Shown piece by piece: positions 25,237 through 33,755 of a stretch of DNA of 56,067 nucleotides; positions within the stretch are counted from its first letter, which is position 1; each line of letters begins with the position of its first letter. A model generated the notes under the pieces. The model saw only the letters and a list, made by a program, of their open reading frames with translations, searched no databases and was not told the DNA's origin. The DNA is from Candidatus Scalindua sp. (GTDB taxonomy: Bacteria; Planctomycetota; Brocadiia; Brocadiales; Scalinduaceae). Made by a program: the position numbers and the translations under genes. Location of the stretch: positions 1 through 56,067 of the forward strand of contig JAIQZR010000046.1 of assembly GCA_021777035.1 (NCBI GenBank). Direction: 5' to 3'.

Positions 25237-28200
25237 ATGAAACATGGAAAAGAAGGGGTAATTCAAAATAAGAGTAAGGAGAAACGAGTGGAAAAGTGGA
25301 AAAAAACTGTCATTAATCAAGGACTGATTCCTCATAAGTTCTTTTTTATCAAAAAATTAAATATTTATAAACTGATTAACAAACGCTTTTTTCCTGTCTA
25401 CGTATTAGTTACATTCCTTTTGGTATTCTTGCTAGCATATTCTACTACCTTATCAGCTCAGGCAAAAGTCTGGCCTGTACCACCTCCATATCCCAAAATG
25501 CCTGTACAACAGACTGCTAAATGGTGGAGTGATTTCGGCAAAGCAGTCAAGTGGGAAATGGGAATGGGATGGCCGAAAAAAGAGTTAGATCAAGCCAATG
25601 AAGTCTTCCGATATATAGCAAAATATGGGGCGGCTTATAATCTAAAAGCAAGATGCCTATTGTTGGGGGTTTCTGGAACGGACACATGCGGAGAATGGGC
25701 AGATCGTTTAATTTGGGCATTTAATGGTGCGAAAATAAATAAAAACTTTGAAGAAGTTGATACTGACACTGTGAAGCTAAAACTGAAACATCGTGCTATT
25801 GGGACATGGGATAATAATGTATTTTATGTTTATGACATGTGGTTTGCCGCTTGTGACAGTAATAAAGGAAAGGTTGATTCCAAATTAATGAGGTCAAAAT
25901 GGAATAGAATGAATTTGAATGACTGGTGTGCAGAAATAAAGAATAGTCATAAGTGGAGCATTAAACCACAGCAAGAGGAAGAGTTAGTTCTTTCAAGGGT
26001 AAGGGAATCACTATTAAAAAAGATTAAACCAATGAAAAAAAACGGGAAGATTATACTGAAAATCAGAACTAACATTCTTCCAGATAAGATCACGGAAATT
26101 ACGCAGAGTGAAGTACATAATAATTGTGATTGTGACATTGTTTCTCTTCAAAAAAAAGTATACAGTGAATTATTTAAGAAAAAATTATTAGTAAAATCTA
26201 CCAGGATCCCTGATTTGATAGGAATGAACGAGAAAGCGGCAATAAATGAACTAAAGCAAGTAGGCTTAACACTTAAAAAAAAGGAAGCTGTTACGTTTGA
26301 CAAAACCCATAGACCTGGCGTGGTAGTTACCCAAAAACCTGTCAAAGGCGACATTATAGAACTCACCATACCTGTAAATGTTGAATTAAACCCCACAAAG
26401 GTAAAGGTACCTGACATTACCGGTATGGATGAAGCTAGTGCAAAAAAGGAATTAGAAAAATATGGATTAAAACTCAAGAAAAATACAACAACAGGTTTCA
26501 ATAATAAATTTGGGATTGGAAAGGTGCTTGTACAAAAACCGGTGAATGGTACAGCTTTAAGTGTGGGAGAGGAAGTTTGGGTTACAATTAACCCTGCAAT
26601 AGTAGCCGTACCGTTGCTTCTTGGTATGGACGAGGCGAAAGCAAAGAAAACGCTTAATAATTGGGGGTTAAAATTCAAGAAAAAAACTGCGACCGCATTA
26701 AGTAATAAGGCCGGGCCTGGTAAGGTCGCTAATCAAAAGCCAAAAGCTGGGAAAAAGGTAAATGTAAAGACAGAAGTTGTGCTATTTCTTAATCCTACAG
26801 ATATAACGGTTCCTGACCTGAAAGGTATGAGCAAGAAGGAAGCAGCAGAGGCATTGGAGAAGGTTGGTTTGAAGTTTAAGGGGGAGTATGTTAGTAGCTT
26901 AAATGTTAAATTTGAACCTGGTAAGGTAGTTGGCCAGGTTCCCGATCATTCAAGTCTTGTGAAGGCAGGATCACCGGTTATGGTATTTTTCAACCCCACG
27001 CCTCGCAAGCTGATAGGACTTGAGTTTGAGCATAGAGAAATGACTTTCAAAAGCAAGATGGGGGGAGAGTGGATAAGGGTATATGCCAAATATGACGATG
27101 GTACAAGTGACAAGGTAACACCTCAGTGCACATGGTCTACAACTGACCCTGGTGAAAAAATTATTCATCACGATGCAATTAAATCTCCACACCACGTCAG
27201 TGCCGTAGCGAGCGGTTGGGCGAGACTTACCGCCACATATACGGAGAAAGGTGTTACCGCGACTGCCTACTGTGATATTACAGTGGACGCGCCTGAACTA
27301 GAAGCAGGTATTGATACCGACAAGACTGATTACATTGTGGGAGAGACTGGGATATTCAGACAGAATTGCAAAAACACCAGAAGCAGGACTGAATATATTT
27401 GGAAGATAGATGACAAAGTGGTGGGTGAGGGGGCAACCTTGAAATATAAATTCGAAGAGATCGGCAGCTTCGACATGGAAATGACAGTGAAAACCGACTA
27501 CTGGAGAACGGAACAGGACACTGCTTATCTTACTATCTGGATCCACGAGAGGGAATTTGACTCCGATTTTTCGTACAGCCCGAAAAAGGATGAATACGAA
27601 GTAGGAGAAACTGTGGAGTTTACCAATACCAGCAAAGGATTAGGGGAAAACGTAATATTCAGATGGTCTACCGGAACCAGTTTCCACTTCATGAAAGAAG
27701 TTTCTAACAAGAGAAATTTTTCTTTCACCTTTCCCGAGGACGGTACTTACCACATACGTTTGGAAGTAGAGTCCGAGTTGACTGGAGTTGTAGAGAGAAA
27801 AGAGATTACGTTCAGTGCAGAAGACCCGTCCGTGGTTCCCTGGAAGAACTGGAGTGGGGGTAACAGGAATAAAATTGAGGTATCAGGCGGTAAGCATAAT
27901 CTTACCGTGTGTGTCAAGCAGTGGAGCATGGGTAAAGGGAAATGGCCTTCAAAATGTAACTACGAAGATTATATCGGCGCCGTTGAGGGATACGCATACT
28001 GTAATGGGCCTTTTGAAAATTTAGTAAATACAAGTTACCTAGTCTATATAGAAAAAGGAACCGGAACACTTAAGTACGTCGTGTATGGATATGATGGACG
28101 TTCTGTTAGTGGTGTGATACATAACAATAACAAGGAAGTAGACAATGATAGTATCAGTATAGAATGCGAACTAAGAGCGGCTGTAGTTAAGTGGACAAAT

Positions 28201-31200
28201 GACGATAATACCACTTGTAGCGCCCGCATATGGAAGAAATACAGAAATGAACCGGCAAAGGGAGTGGATAGCCTGGGATGTGTGCAGGGACAATTGAAAG
28301 AACCTGTCTTAATTATTCCTGCAAATATTATTGATGGAGACAAAGCAACCCTAACAATAGAGAATTATTCTAAAGCACTTAGATACACTTGGTATGTTAA
28401 TAGACAAAGAGCAGGTTCAGGTAGCGAAATTAGTAAGACATTTAAGGTCGGAGAATATGTAGTAAACGTAAAAGCAAGGGCCGGCGATGGTACATCAACA
28501 GAAAGCTCCGGAGGATTTGTAGTTGTACCTAAAGAGAGTAAATCTACCAAAGATCAAAAACTGTCAGAGAAATTTACATTTAGTCTGGCTCCCACAGATG
28601 CGTTTAATCGCATAATGGTTCTTATCCATATTGAGAACATGAAGAGAAACAAAGAATATAGAATGACAACAAATGTAGATGGCGTTGACGTAGATTGCAC
28701 ACGCTGGAACCAGTCAGATTGGAGCAAAGAGGAACAAACATATGGTCAGACAGATTTCTTTGTGGATGAGACTTTTTCTAAACCATTTAAAAAATCATAT
28801 GTCCTCGTTGTTAAAGAGTATGATGAAAGGGGCAAACCAACCGGTGTTAGGGTTGAGAAAACACTTAATCTGGAAAAATTTGTAAAATATGAACCCAAAC
28901 CAATTGAGGACTTAAATCGTAGTATAGGCATTAATGTAGCTCAGGCCGGAAGCCCGAAGGGGCTATATTATACCGGTAAGTGGATATCTTTCCAGGCCGT
29001 TGTCGGTTCTCTAGGTTTGAATGTTGATAGTGACTATGAGTGGGATATCAATGGAAAATCCGTTGAGAACAATCAAACAGTTTCTCAAATATTTACAAAG
29101 CCGGGGACATACTCTGCAGGAGTGAAGGTTGATGCTTATGACAAAGTGAATAAAAAGAAGATAATTGTAGGAGGTGGACGGATAACTATTGTAGTAGAAA
29201 ATGATCCGAGCAGAGGAGATATTGATCTCTCATTCAGTTACGAACCTGAAGGGGAGATATATGCAAACATCTGGACAGAAGAGATAATCACTTTATCAGA
29301 TGGCAGTAAATTCCCCAGTAAAGTTTATGAGGAGCAAAGTAAAGTAACCTTTTCAGTAAATAATCCTGAGAAAAATGCTACATATAAGTGGGAAGTTAAT
29401 GATCTATTACATGGTTGGCATAAAAAAGTACATTATGGTGACTCGCTAATCTTCGACGAATTTGATTATAGTGGTAAATATGAAATTACTCTTTTTGGAA
29501 AGTATAACTACGATAAAGCTTACTTAGATAAAAACAGCATTATCATCACTCCCCTTGATCCGAAAACTAAAAAGAGTGTAACAAAAAAAGAGCCTTTCAG
29601 TGGATCTGAGGAACTGGACTTCAAAGAACAGGAACAGGTACTGTCGGAACTTGACACTAACCTGGCTGAGTTCATCGGGCCAGATGCGGTGGAATTGGGT
29701 CAAACAGCAACATTCATATTGGCTCAACACTATCCTGATAATATATACGTATTTAAGATTAACCCTCCTGACAAGCGCTCTTTTTCAACCACCAGAGAGA
29801 CTTTCAGCCTTCCCGTCACAAGTGAGAAGGGGTTTGTTCTTGGGACGAATGTTATTCATATGAAGGTGGTCGATAAAAAAACCGCTGAAACCCATACCTA
29901 TGAGATGAATGTATTTGTTATGAAATCTGAATATAAAAAGACAGTTACTGTTACAGGAAGTAAACATCTACAATCGGAGAGTGGGGAACAGATACTCATC
30001 CCTGCTGAGCAGATTAAGCAGGCTGATCCTGCTTATGGACCACATTGTTACCTCTTTCAGGACCTGATATTGCGAGCATGTGGACAATTCGATAACAACA
30101 GTAACCCAAAAGTATCAAAACTTATGCTCTATGAAGATGGTAGACCTCTAGGCCCAGCACACTCCTATCATACGAATATAGGCAATACTGGTAAAGGGCA
30201 ATTCAGTCACTGGGATAATTATCTGCTTTTTTCTTCTTCTGATAATTCAGACCCGAGAACAAACGGGCGCAAGTACTCCTTAGCTTGCGTAGAGAAACAA
30301 GATATACATCAAGAGAAATCCGGGAAAATCAAAAGACTACTGGAAGAGGGAAAGCTGGTGGAAGCAAACAAAATCATGGAGTTTCTGCCAATCGATGAGG
30401 TGGAGAGCTTCTTGGATGAACTCGATTTTGAGGAGGTGGAGAAAATGTTAGATGCTGACTTGTCAAAGAGACCTGAGAGAATCGATACGTATAAGAACAT
30501 AGGTAATACCGAACGCCATTATAAGAGCTTGCCCGAAGGGGTAAGAGATACAATCTTATTACAGCAAAGGAGTACAAAAGCGCAAAGCATTAAAAAACTT
30601 CTGTCAAAAGGCAGGACAGTGGAAGCAAATAAGATCATAGAGTCGCTGTCGGACGAAGAAGCGGAGAGCGTTTTAAGTGAACTGACTACTGAAGAGACAG
30701 GGAAATTATTAGACGTTGACTTGTCAATGGATTCTGGGGAAATTAAGAAAGAATCAGCTGTTTTACTTGAGGACAACTTCGATGACGGTATTCTTGATAC
30801 AAACAAATGGATTCACATTAGCGTTGGAAAGAAAACACCATGGACAGATAATCAGGGTTTATCCGTGAAAGAGGCAGATGGTGTCCTTACGATTTCAGAA
30901 GATATGGTAGATGCCGGTGGTGCGGTCAAGTCCATTCCTTTTACGGTCAAAAGAGGAGAAGTATTGAAACTTACTCGAAGGTTGCGCGTTTTCCCAAAGG
31001 ACAATTTTCGTAATACCAGCGCGTTTATTACCAAAAAGGGAAAACCTGTTGCCCAGTATAGGTACTTCTACAAATACAAGGATTTTGCTGATGGTGTCTA
31101 TTTTGCTTATGGTGGAAAAGAGAGAGTGACAATTGCCTGGGGTGAATGGTTTACTGAAATAGTTACATACAATACCAAGACGGGCGAAACAACGTATACA

Positions 31201-31338
31201 ATTCCCGACCGTGGAAAAATGTCCCGCAGGTTCGGCACCTTGCCGGTAAGCACATTCCAACTCCTCTTTGACGCTTATGGCTGGAATACGGGACATAAAG
31301 TTGAAATAGATTACATGAAGCTAGAGAAAATTGAATAA
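25237..31338 (+). CDS. giant secreted protein with transglutaminase-like triad, PASTA, Ig/PKD-like and LamG-like domains
   Basis: A 2033-residue protein. A long basic N-terminus leads to a signal or anchor helix (about 49-75). The first domain has C151 (GTDTCGEWADRL), H185 (KHRAIGTW) and D200 (YVYDMWF), spaced like the Cys-His-Asp triad of transglutaminase-like enzymes. Four PASTA-like repeats span about 323-589 (VPDITGMDEASAKKELEK). Ig-like and PKD-like modules follow (590-870), then a domain shared with the 2537-residue protein. About 1585-1686 holds a module with GPAHSYHTNIG and SSSDNSDPRTNGR. Two helical modules (1695-1743, 1782-1831) precede a C-terminal LamG-like domain (1845-2033). GGGAGG precedes the start. 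PASTA units suggest binding to peptidoglycan or another cell-surface ligand (inference). Confidence 0.82.
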   Translation: MKHGKEGVIQNKSKEKRVEKWKKTVINQGLIPHKFFFIKKLNIYKLINKRFFPVYVLVTFLLVFLLAYSTTLSAQAKVWPVPPPYPKMPVQQTAKWWSDFGKAVKWEMGMGWPKKELDQANEVFRYIAKYGAAYNLKARCLLLGVSGTDTCGEWADRLIWAFNGAKINKNFEEVDTDTVKLKLKHRAIGTWDNNVFYVYDMWFAACDSNKGKVDSKLMRSKWNRMNLNDWCAEIKNSHKWSIKPQQEEELVLSRVRESLLKKIKPMKKNGKIILKIRTNILPDKITEITQSEVHNNCDCDIVSLQKKVYSELFKKKLLVKSTRIPDLIGMNEKAAINELKQVGLTLKKKEAVTFDKTHRPGVVVTQKPVKGDIIELTIPVNVELNPTKVKVPDITGMDEASAKKELEKYGLKLKKNTTTGFNNKFGIGKVLVQKPVNGTALSVGEEVWVTINPAIVAVPLLLGMDEAKAKKTLNNWGLKFKKKTATALSNKAGPGKVANQKPKAGKKVNVKTEVVLFLNPTDITVPDLKGMSKKEAAEALEKVGLKFKGEYVSSLNVKFEPGKVVGQVPDHSSLVKAGSPVMVFFNPTPRKLIGLEFEHREMTFKSKMGGEWIRVYAKYDDGTSDKVTPQCTWSTTDPGEKIIHHDAIKSPHHVSAVASGWARLTATYTEKGVTATAYCDITVDAPELEAGIDTDKTDYIVGETGIFRQNCKNTRSRTEYIWKIDDKVVGEGATLKYKFEEIGSFDMEMTVKTDYWRTEQDTAYLTIWIHEREFDSDFSYSPKKDEYEVGETVEFTNTSKGLGENVIFRWSTGTSFHFMKEVSNKRNFSFTFPEDGTYHIRLEVESELTGVVERKEITFSAEDPSVVPWKNWSGGNRNKIEVSGGKHNLTVCVKQWSMGKGKWPSKCNYEDYIGAVEGYAYCNGPFENLVNTSYLVYIEKGTGTLKYVVYGYDGRSVSGVIHNNNKEVDNDSISIECELRAAVVKWTNDDNTTCSARIWKKYRNEPAKGVDSLGCVQGQLKEPVLIIPANIIDGDKATLTIENYSKALRYTWYVNRQRAGSGSEISKTFKVGEYVVNVKARAGDGTSTESSGGFVVVPKESKSTKDQKLSEKFTFSLAPTDAFNRIMVLIHIENMKRNKEYRMTTNVDGVDVDCTRWNQSDWSKEEQTYGQTDFFVDETFSKPFKKSYVLVVKEYDERGKPTGVRVEKTLNLEKFVKYEPKPIEDLNRSIGINVAQAGSPKGLYYTGKWISFQAVVGSLGLNVDSDYEWDINGKSVENNQTVSQIFTKPGTYSAGVKVDAYDKVNKKKIIVGGGRITIVVENDPSRGDIDLSFSYEPEGEIYANIWTEEIITLSDGSKFPSKVYEEQSKVTFSVNNPEKNATYKWEVNDLLHGWHKKVHYGDSLIFDEFDYSGKYEITLFGKYNYDKAYLDKNSIIITPLDPKTKKSVTKKEPFSGSEELDFKEQEQVLSELDTNLAEFIGPDAVELGQTATFILAQHYPDNIYVFKINPPDKRSFSTTRETFSLPVTSEKGFVLGTNVIHMKVVDKKTAETHTYEMNVFVMKSEYKKTVTVTGSKHLQSESGEQILIPAEQIKQADPAYGPHCYLFQDLILRACGQFDNNSNPKVSKLMLYEDGRPLGPAHSYHTNIGNTGKGQFSHWDNYLLFSSSDNSDPRTNGRKYSLACVEKQDIHQEKSGKIKRLLEEGKLVEANKIMEFLPIDEVESFLDELDFEEVEKMLDADLSKRPERIDTYKNIGNTERHYKSLPEGVRDTILLQQRSTKAQSIKKLLSKGRTVEANKIIESLSDEEAESVLSELTTEETGKLLDVDLSMDSGEIKKESAVLLEDNFDDGILDTNKWIHISVGKKTPWTDNQGLSVKEADGVLTISEDMVDAGGAVKSIPFTVKRGEVLKLTRRLRVFPKDNFRNTSAFITKKGKPVAQYRYFYKYKDFADGVYFAYGGKERVTIAWGEWFTEIVTYNTKTGETTYTIPDRGKMSRRFGTLPVSTFQLLFDAYGWNTGHKVEIDYMKLEKIE

Positions 31339-32216
31339 TGAAAAGAAACACAATGATTGTGCTGCTATTAGTGGCTGTTATTCCTATTTTCAGCGCTTCC
31401 GGTTGTTTTATCTTGGAGGAGCATGGGCCATTTGAATGTAAGCTGATAGAATTGAGAAAGAATCCTTCCTCTCAATACTATGATGCTGTTGTAAGGGTTG
31501 ATTGGTTAACACTTAACGATGCGTTTAAAAGCAGGTTCAGCCTGGTCACGCCTACACAGAGTCATGAAATGAGAGAATTGAAATTTATTGAAGATGGCAG
31601 GAGAGATACAGAAATAGAGAATGATGATGTATTTATAGTGCCGTTGAACAGACCTGATTGGAAATTCTTTATCAGGGAACGCAACGACATCTATAGTTTG
31701 GTAAATTTTTGGGAAATGTTACCGGAGAATGACCGTTGGCATCCCCTTAAGTCTGAAGCCATGACGGTAGCAGAAGGTATAGAGTTAAAGGACGTAAATG
31801 GTACATACAAACCGATCCCAGGACTTCTGCCGGAAGGATGGAAGCTTTCAGAAGACAGGCCTATATCAACAGGTTATCGATACGGTGAATTGAATTACAG
31901 CAAGATGAAGGGACGAAATATCAAGGAAGAAGTGGACATCAGGTACTACAAATTAACCGGAGAGGAGATAGAGGAATTAACCACGATTTCTAAAACAGAG
32001 TTTTTGTCAGATTGGAGTGAATGGACAAGGAAAATGAGCTATCCAGGAGTTACAGCAGGCCATGATTCCGTTTGTTGGGACATGAAGGGCATTGGCCCTT
32101 ATGGATGGTCTTACCGATTCATGTATATAGACACTGACATGCTCATAGAAACAACCGTGAATTCAGATCCACTTGAATGGGTAAGAAAAGAGAAAGAGCG
32201 TCAAGTAATTCAATAG
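31338..32216 (+). CDS. lipoprotein, function unknown
   Basis: A 292-residue protein with a lipoprotein signal peptide: a hydrophobic stretch (MIVLLLVAVIPIF) and lipobox SASGC at about residues 19-23. The mature part is mixed alpha/beta with WHPLKSEAM, GLLPEGWKLSEDRP and GYRYGELNYSK; I do not recognise a family. Its ATG overlaps the stop of the giant gene before it (TAATG), so the two are probably coupled. A decayed copy of its middle lies at 42907-43248, showing past duplication inside the cluster. Confidence 0.78.
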   Translation: MKRNTMIVLLLVAVIPIFSASGCFILEEHGPFECKLIELRKNPSSQYYDAVVRVDWLTLNDAFKSRFSLVTPTQSHEMRELKFIEDGRRDTEIENDDVFIVPLNRPDWKFFIRERNDIYSLVNFWEMLPENDRWHPLKSEAMTVAEGIELKDVNGTYKPIPGLLPEGWKLSEDRPISTGYRYGELNYSKMKGRNIKEEVDIRYYKLTGEEIEELTTISKTEFLSDWSEWTRKMSYPGVTAGHDSVCWDMKGIGPYGWSYRFMYIDTDMLIETTVNSDPLEWVRKEKERQVIQ

Positions 32217-32435
32217 TTGGATAAGGTAATTTTATTTCTGGAATCTGATCAAGCACATCTTGAAGGTCGTGCCCGGCTGTTGCGCATCGAACACCTGGGC
32301 AAACAAGATCAAATCAAGGTGTTGTTTAATAAGTTAAGGAAACATTTTGAAGAAGATAAAGACGAAACCGGATCTGAGGAAAATAAAAGTACGTTGCATA
32401 ATTTAAATCATTCTAATCCTGTGGCGATGACATGA
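32217..32435 (+). CDS. 72-codon frame directly after, and in frame with, the lipoprotein stop; doubtful
   Basis: Starts at a TTG that immediately follows the lipoprotein TAG in the same reading frame. Encodes a charged helical sequence (DKVILFLESDQAHLEGRAR, then KVLFNKLRKHFEEDKDE). No ribosome-binding site is visible. It could be a tail once joined to the lipoprotein, a fragment of another gene, or a chance frame. Its last codons run into the duplicated leader segment at 32400. Confidence 0.22.
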   Translation: MDKVILFLESDQAHLEGRARLLRIEHLGKQDQIKVLFNKLRKHFEEDKDETGSEENKSTLHNLNHSNPVAMT

Positions 32436-32463
32436 GTTACGAAAAGATATTCATATACAGTTC
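32400..32463 (+). repeat. duplicated leader segment, copy 2
   Basis: Second copy of the segment at 19643-19709, again with GGCGATGACATG and an ATG opening MSYEKIFIYSS. It lies about 220 bases upstream of the secreted TPR/Sel1 protein gene. The downstream continuation of this frame (to 32686) does not resemble the continuation at the first copy. Confidence 0.6.
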
Positions 32464-32682
32464 AAAAGGATATAAAAAAGAGAAAGCAATATGTTTGATG
32501 CTCAACGTTGCATTAGTCTTTATTCCTCACAGATGTAACCATAAATCACTCCAAACCGTTATTCAGGAAACAAAACTTTCATTTACAGCTTACATCATAG
32601 TTACAATTAGTTTTTCACATATAAATTACAATTCTAAATTTCACCAGCAAGTTTATTCTCAAAACAAGTTAGTGAGGCAACT

Positions 32683-33498
32683 ATGAATACAAATCCTTTT
32701 ATTGTGATAATACTGTTAATTGTGTCTTGGGGTAGTATAGTTCTGGCAGACTATGACACGGGATTTAAAGCATACCTTAGAGGTGATTTTAAGGCTGCAT
32801 ACAAACAACTGGAACCGGAAGCTCAAAAAGGAGATTCAAAAGCTCAATTTGCCCTGGGTTTGTTGTACCAGAGGGGAAATGGAGTTAAAAAGGACTATGT
32901 TAAGGCGTATATGTGGTATAACCTGGCGGCAACTAATGGCAACGAACGTGCGATTAAAAATAAAACCGATCTTGCATGCAAGATGTCTTCAGAACAAATT
33001 AAAAAGGCTGAAGACTTGTTTGTCAAACATAAGGATACAAAATCTCCACTTGATGCAATAAAGCTTCCACCCCTTGTGTTAGCACCCCTTCCTAATGTAG
33101 AGGTGCCAACTATTGTTAATGCAAACATTCTTGCAGAGGAGGAGTTGTCTTGTTTAGAAGATGATCAATTACCTGCTGACGAAGCTATAAAGAAATTCAA
33201 GGTGTTGGTGGAAAGTAAGCCGGAATCGGTTGAAGTACTTTGCAACCTTGCCGACGCCTATTCACGTAAGTGCGAAGAGTTAGGTGTTAAGAAAGGAAAA
33301 CTGGAAGGTTTCAAGGCAGTCCAAAAGGCAAACAAGGCCAGGGAACTCGATCCAAAATCGGTACGTGCCTGTATCTCATTGGCAAATGCCTATTATGCCT
33401 GTGGCAAGAAGAATATGGCTGTTATGTGGGCGAATAAAGCGTTGGAGCTTGACACAAATAATCCTGAAGCTAAAAAACTTTTGGAACAACTCTGGTAA
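32683..33498 (+). CDS. secreted Sel1-repeat and TPR protein
   Basis: A 271-residue protein with a signal peptide (to about residue 22). Sel1-like repeats span about 24-105 (AAYKQLEPEAQKGDSKAQFA, LGLLYQRGNGVKKDYVKAYM). A linker with Pro/Leu-rich sequence follows, then TPR helices (about 165-271: SVEVLCNLADAYSRKCEELG, ALELDTNNPEAKKLL). The Sel1 half closely matches the start of the 2537-residue protein next door. The TPR half matches the small TPR proteins at 41457-42872 and the vWA protein. It is thus a hybrid of two modules that recur in the cluster. Such repeats scaffold protein complexes; partner unknown. Confidence 0.85.
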   Translation: MNTNPFIVIILLIVSWGSIVLADYDTGFKAYLRGDFKAAYKQLEPEAQKGDSKAQFALGLLYQRGNGVKKDYVKAYMWYNLAATNGNERAIKNKTDLACKMSSEQIKKAEDLFVKHKDTKSPLDAIKLPPLVLAPLPNVEVPTIVNANILAEEELSCLEDDQLPADEAIKKFKVLVESKPESVEVLCNLADAYSRKCEELGVKKGKLEGFKAVQKANKARELDPKSVRACISLANAYYACGKKNMAVMWANKALELDTNNPEAKKLLEQLW

Positions 33499-33691
33499 AA
33501 TGGCAAAGTGTAATCATTCAATCCATAGTTTTCTGATTATTTGAGGAAGAAAAAATGTTCACTGTTATTACGTTCTCACACAATGTCACATGCGGAGTGA
33601 GTTAAGTTGAAGAGTCGGATGTTAGAAATCCACAAGTTCAGTCTTGTTAGGGGTGTTGAAGTTCCTCACGCATGATTTGAATATTGTGATA

Positions 33692-33730
33692 CTCTACAAT
33701 CGAAAGAGTAGAGAAACAGGGGACGCAAAA
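33692..33730 (+). promoter_or_regulatory. leader hairpin before the 2537-residue gene
   Basis: CTCTAC (33692-33697) and GTAGAG (33708-33713) form a six-pair stem with loop AATCGAAAGA. It is followed by GGGGACGCAAAA and, 20 bases on, by the GGAGG ribosome-binding site. The ACGCAAA stretch recalls cyclic di-GMP-I riboswitches, but the rest of that fold is not evident, so I call it only a structured leader. Confidence 0.25.
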
Positions 33731-33755
33731 TAAACCTAAATGGAGGAATCATATT

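Noticed and set aside
32432-32686. 84-codon frame after the second leader copy
   Set aside because: Same argument as for the first copy; composition after the shared start is not protein-like and it ends at the start of a well-supported gene.
33660-33750. Cyclic di-GMP-I riboswitch upstream of the 2537-residue gene
   Set aside because: TCACGCA and GGGACGCAAA occur in the right order with a hairpin between, but the GGCAAACC-type segment and second helix are not recognisable; a covariance-model search would decide.
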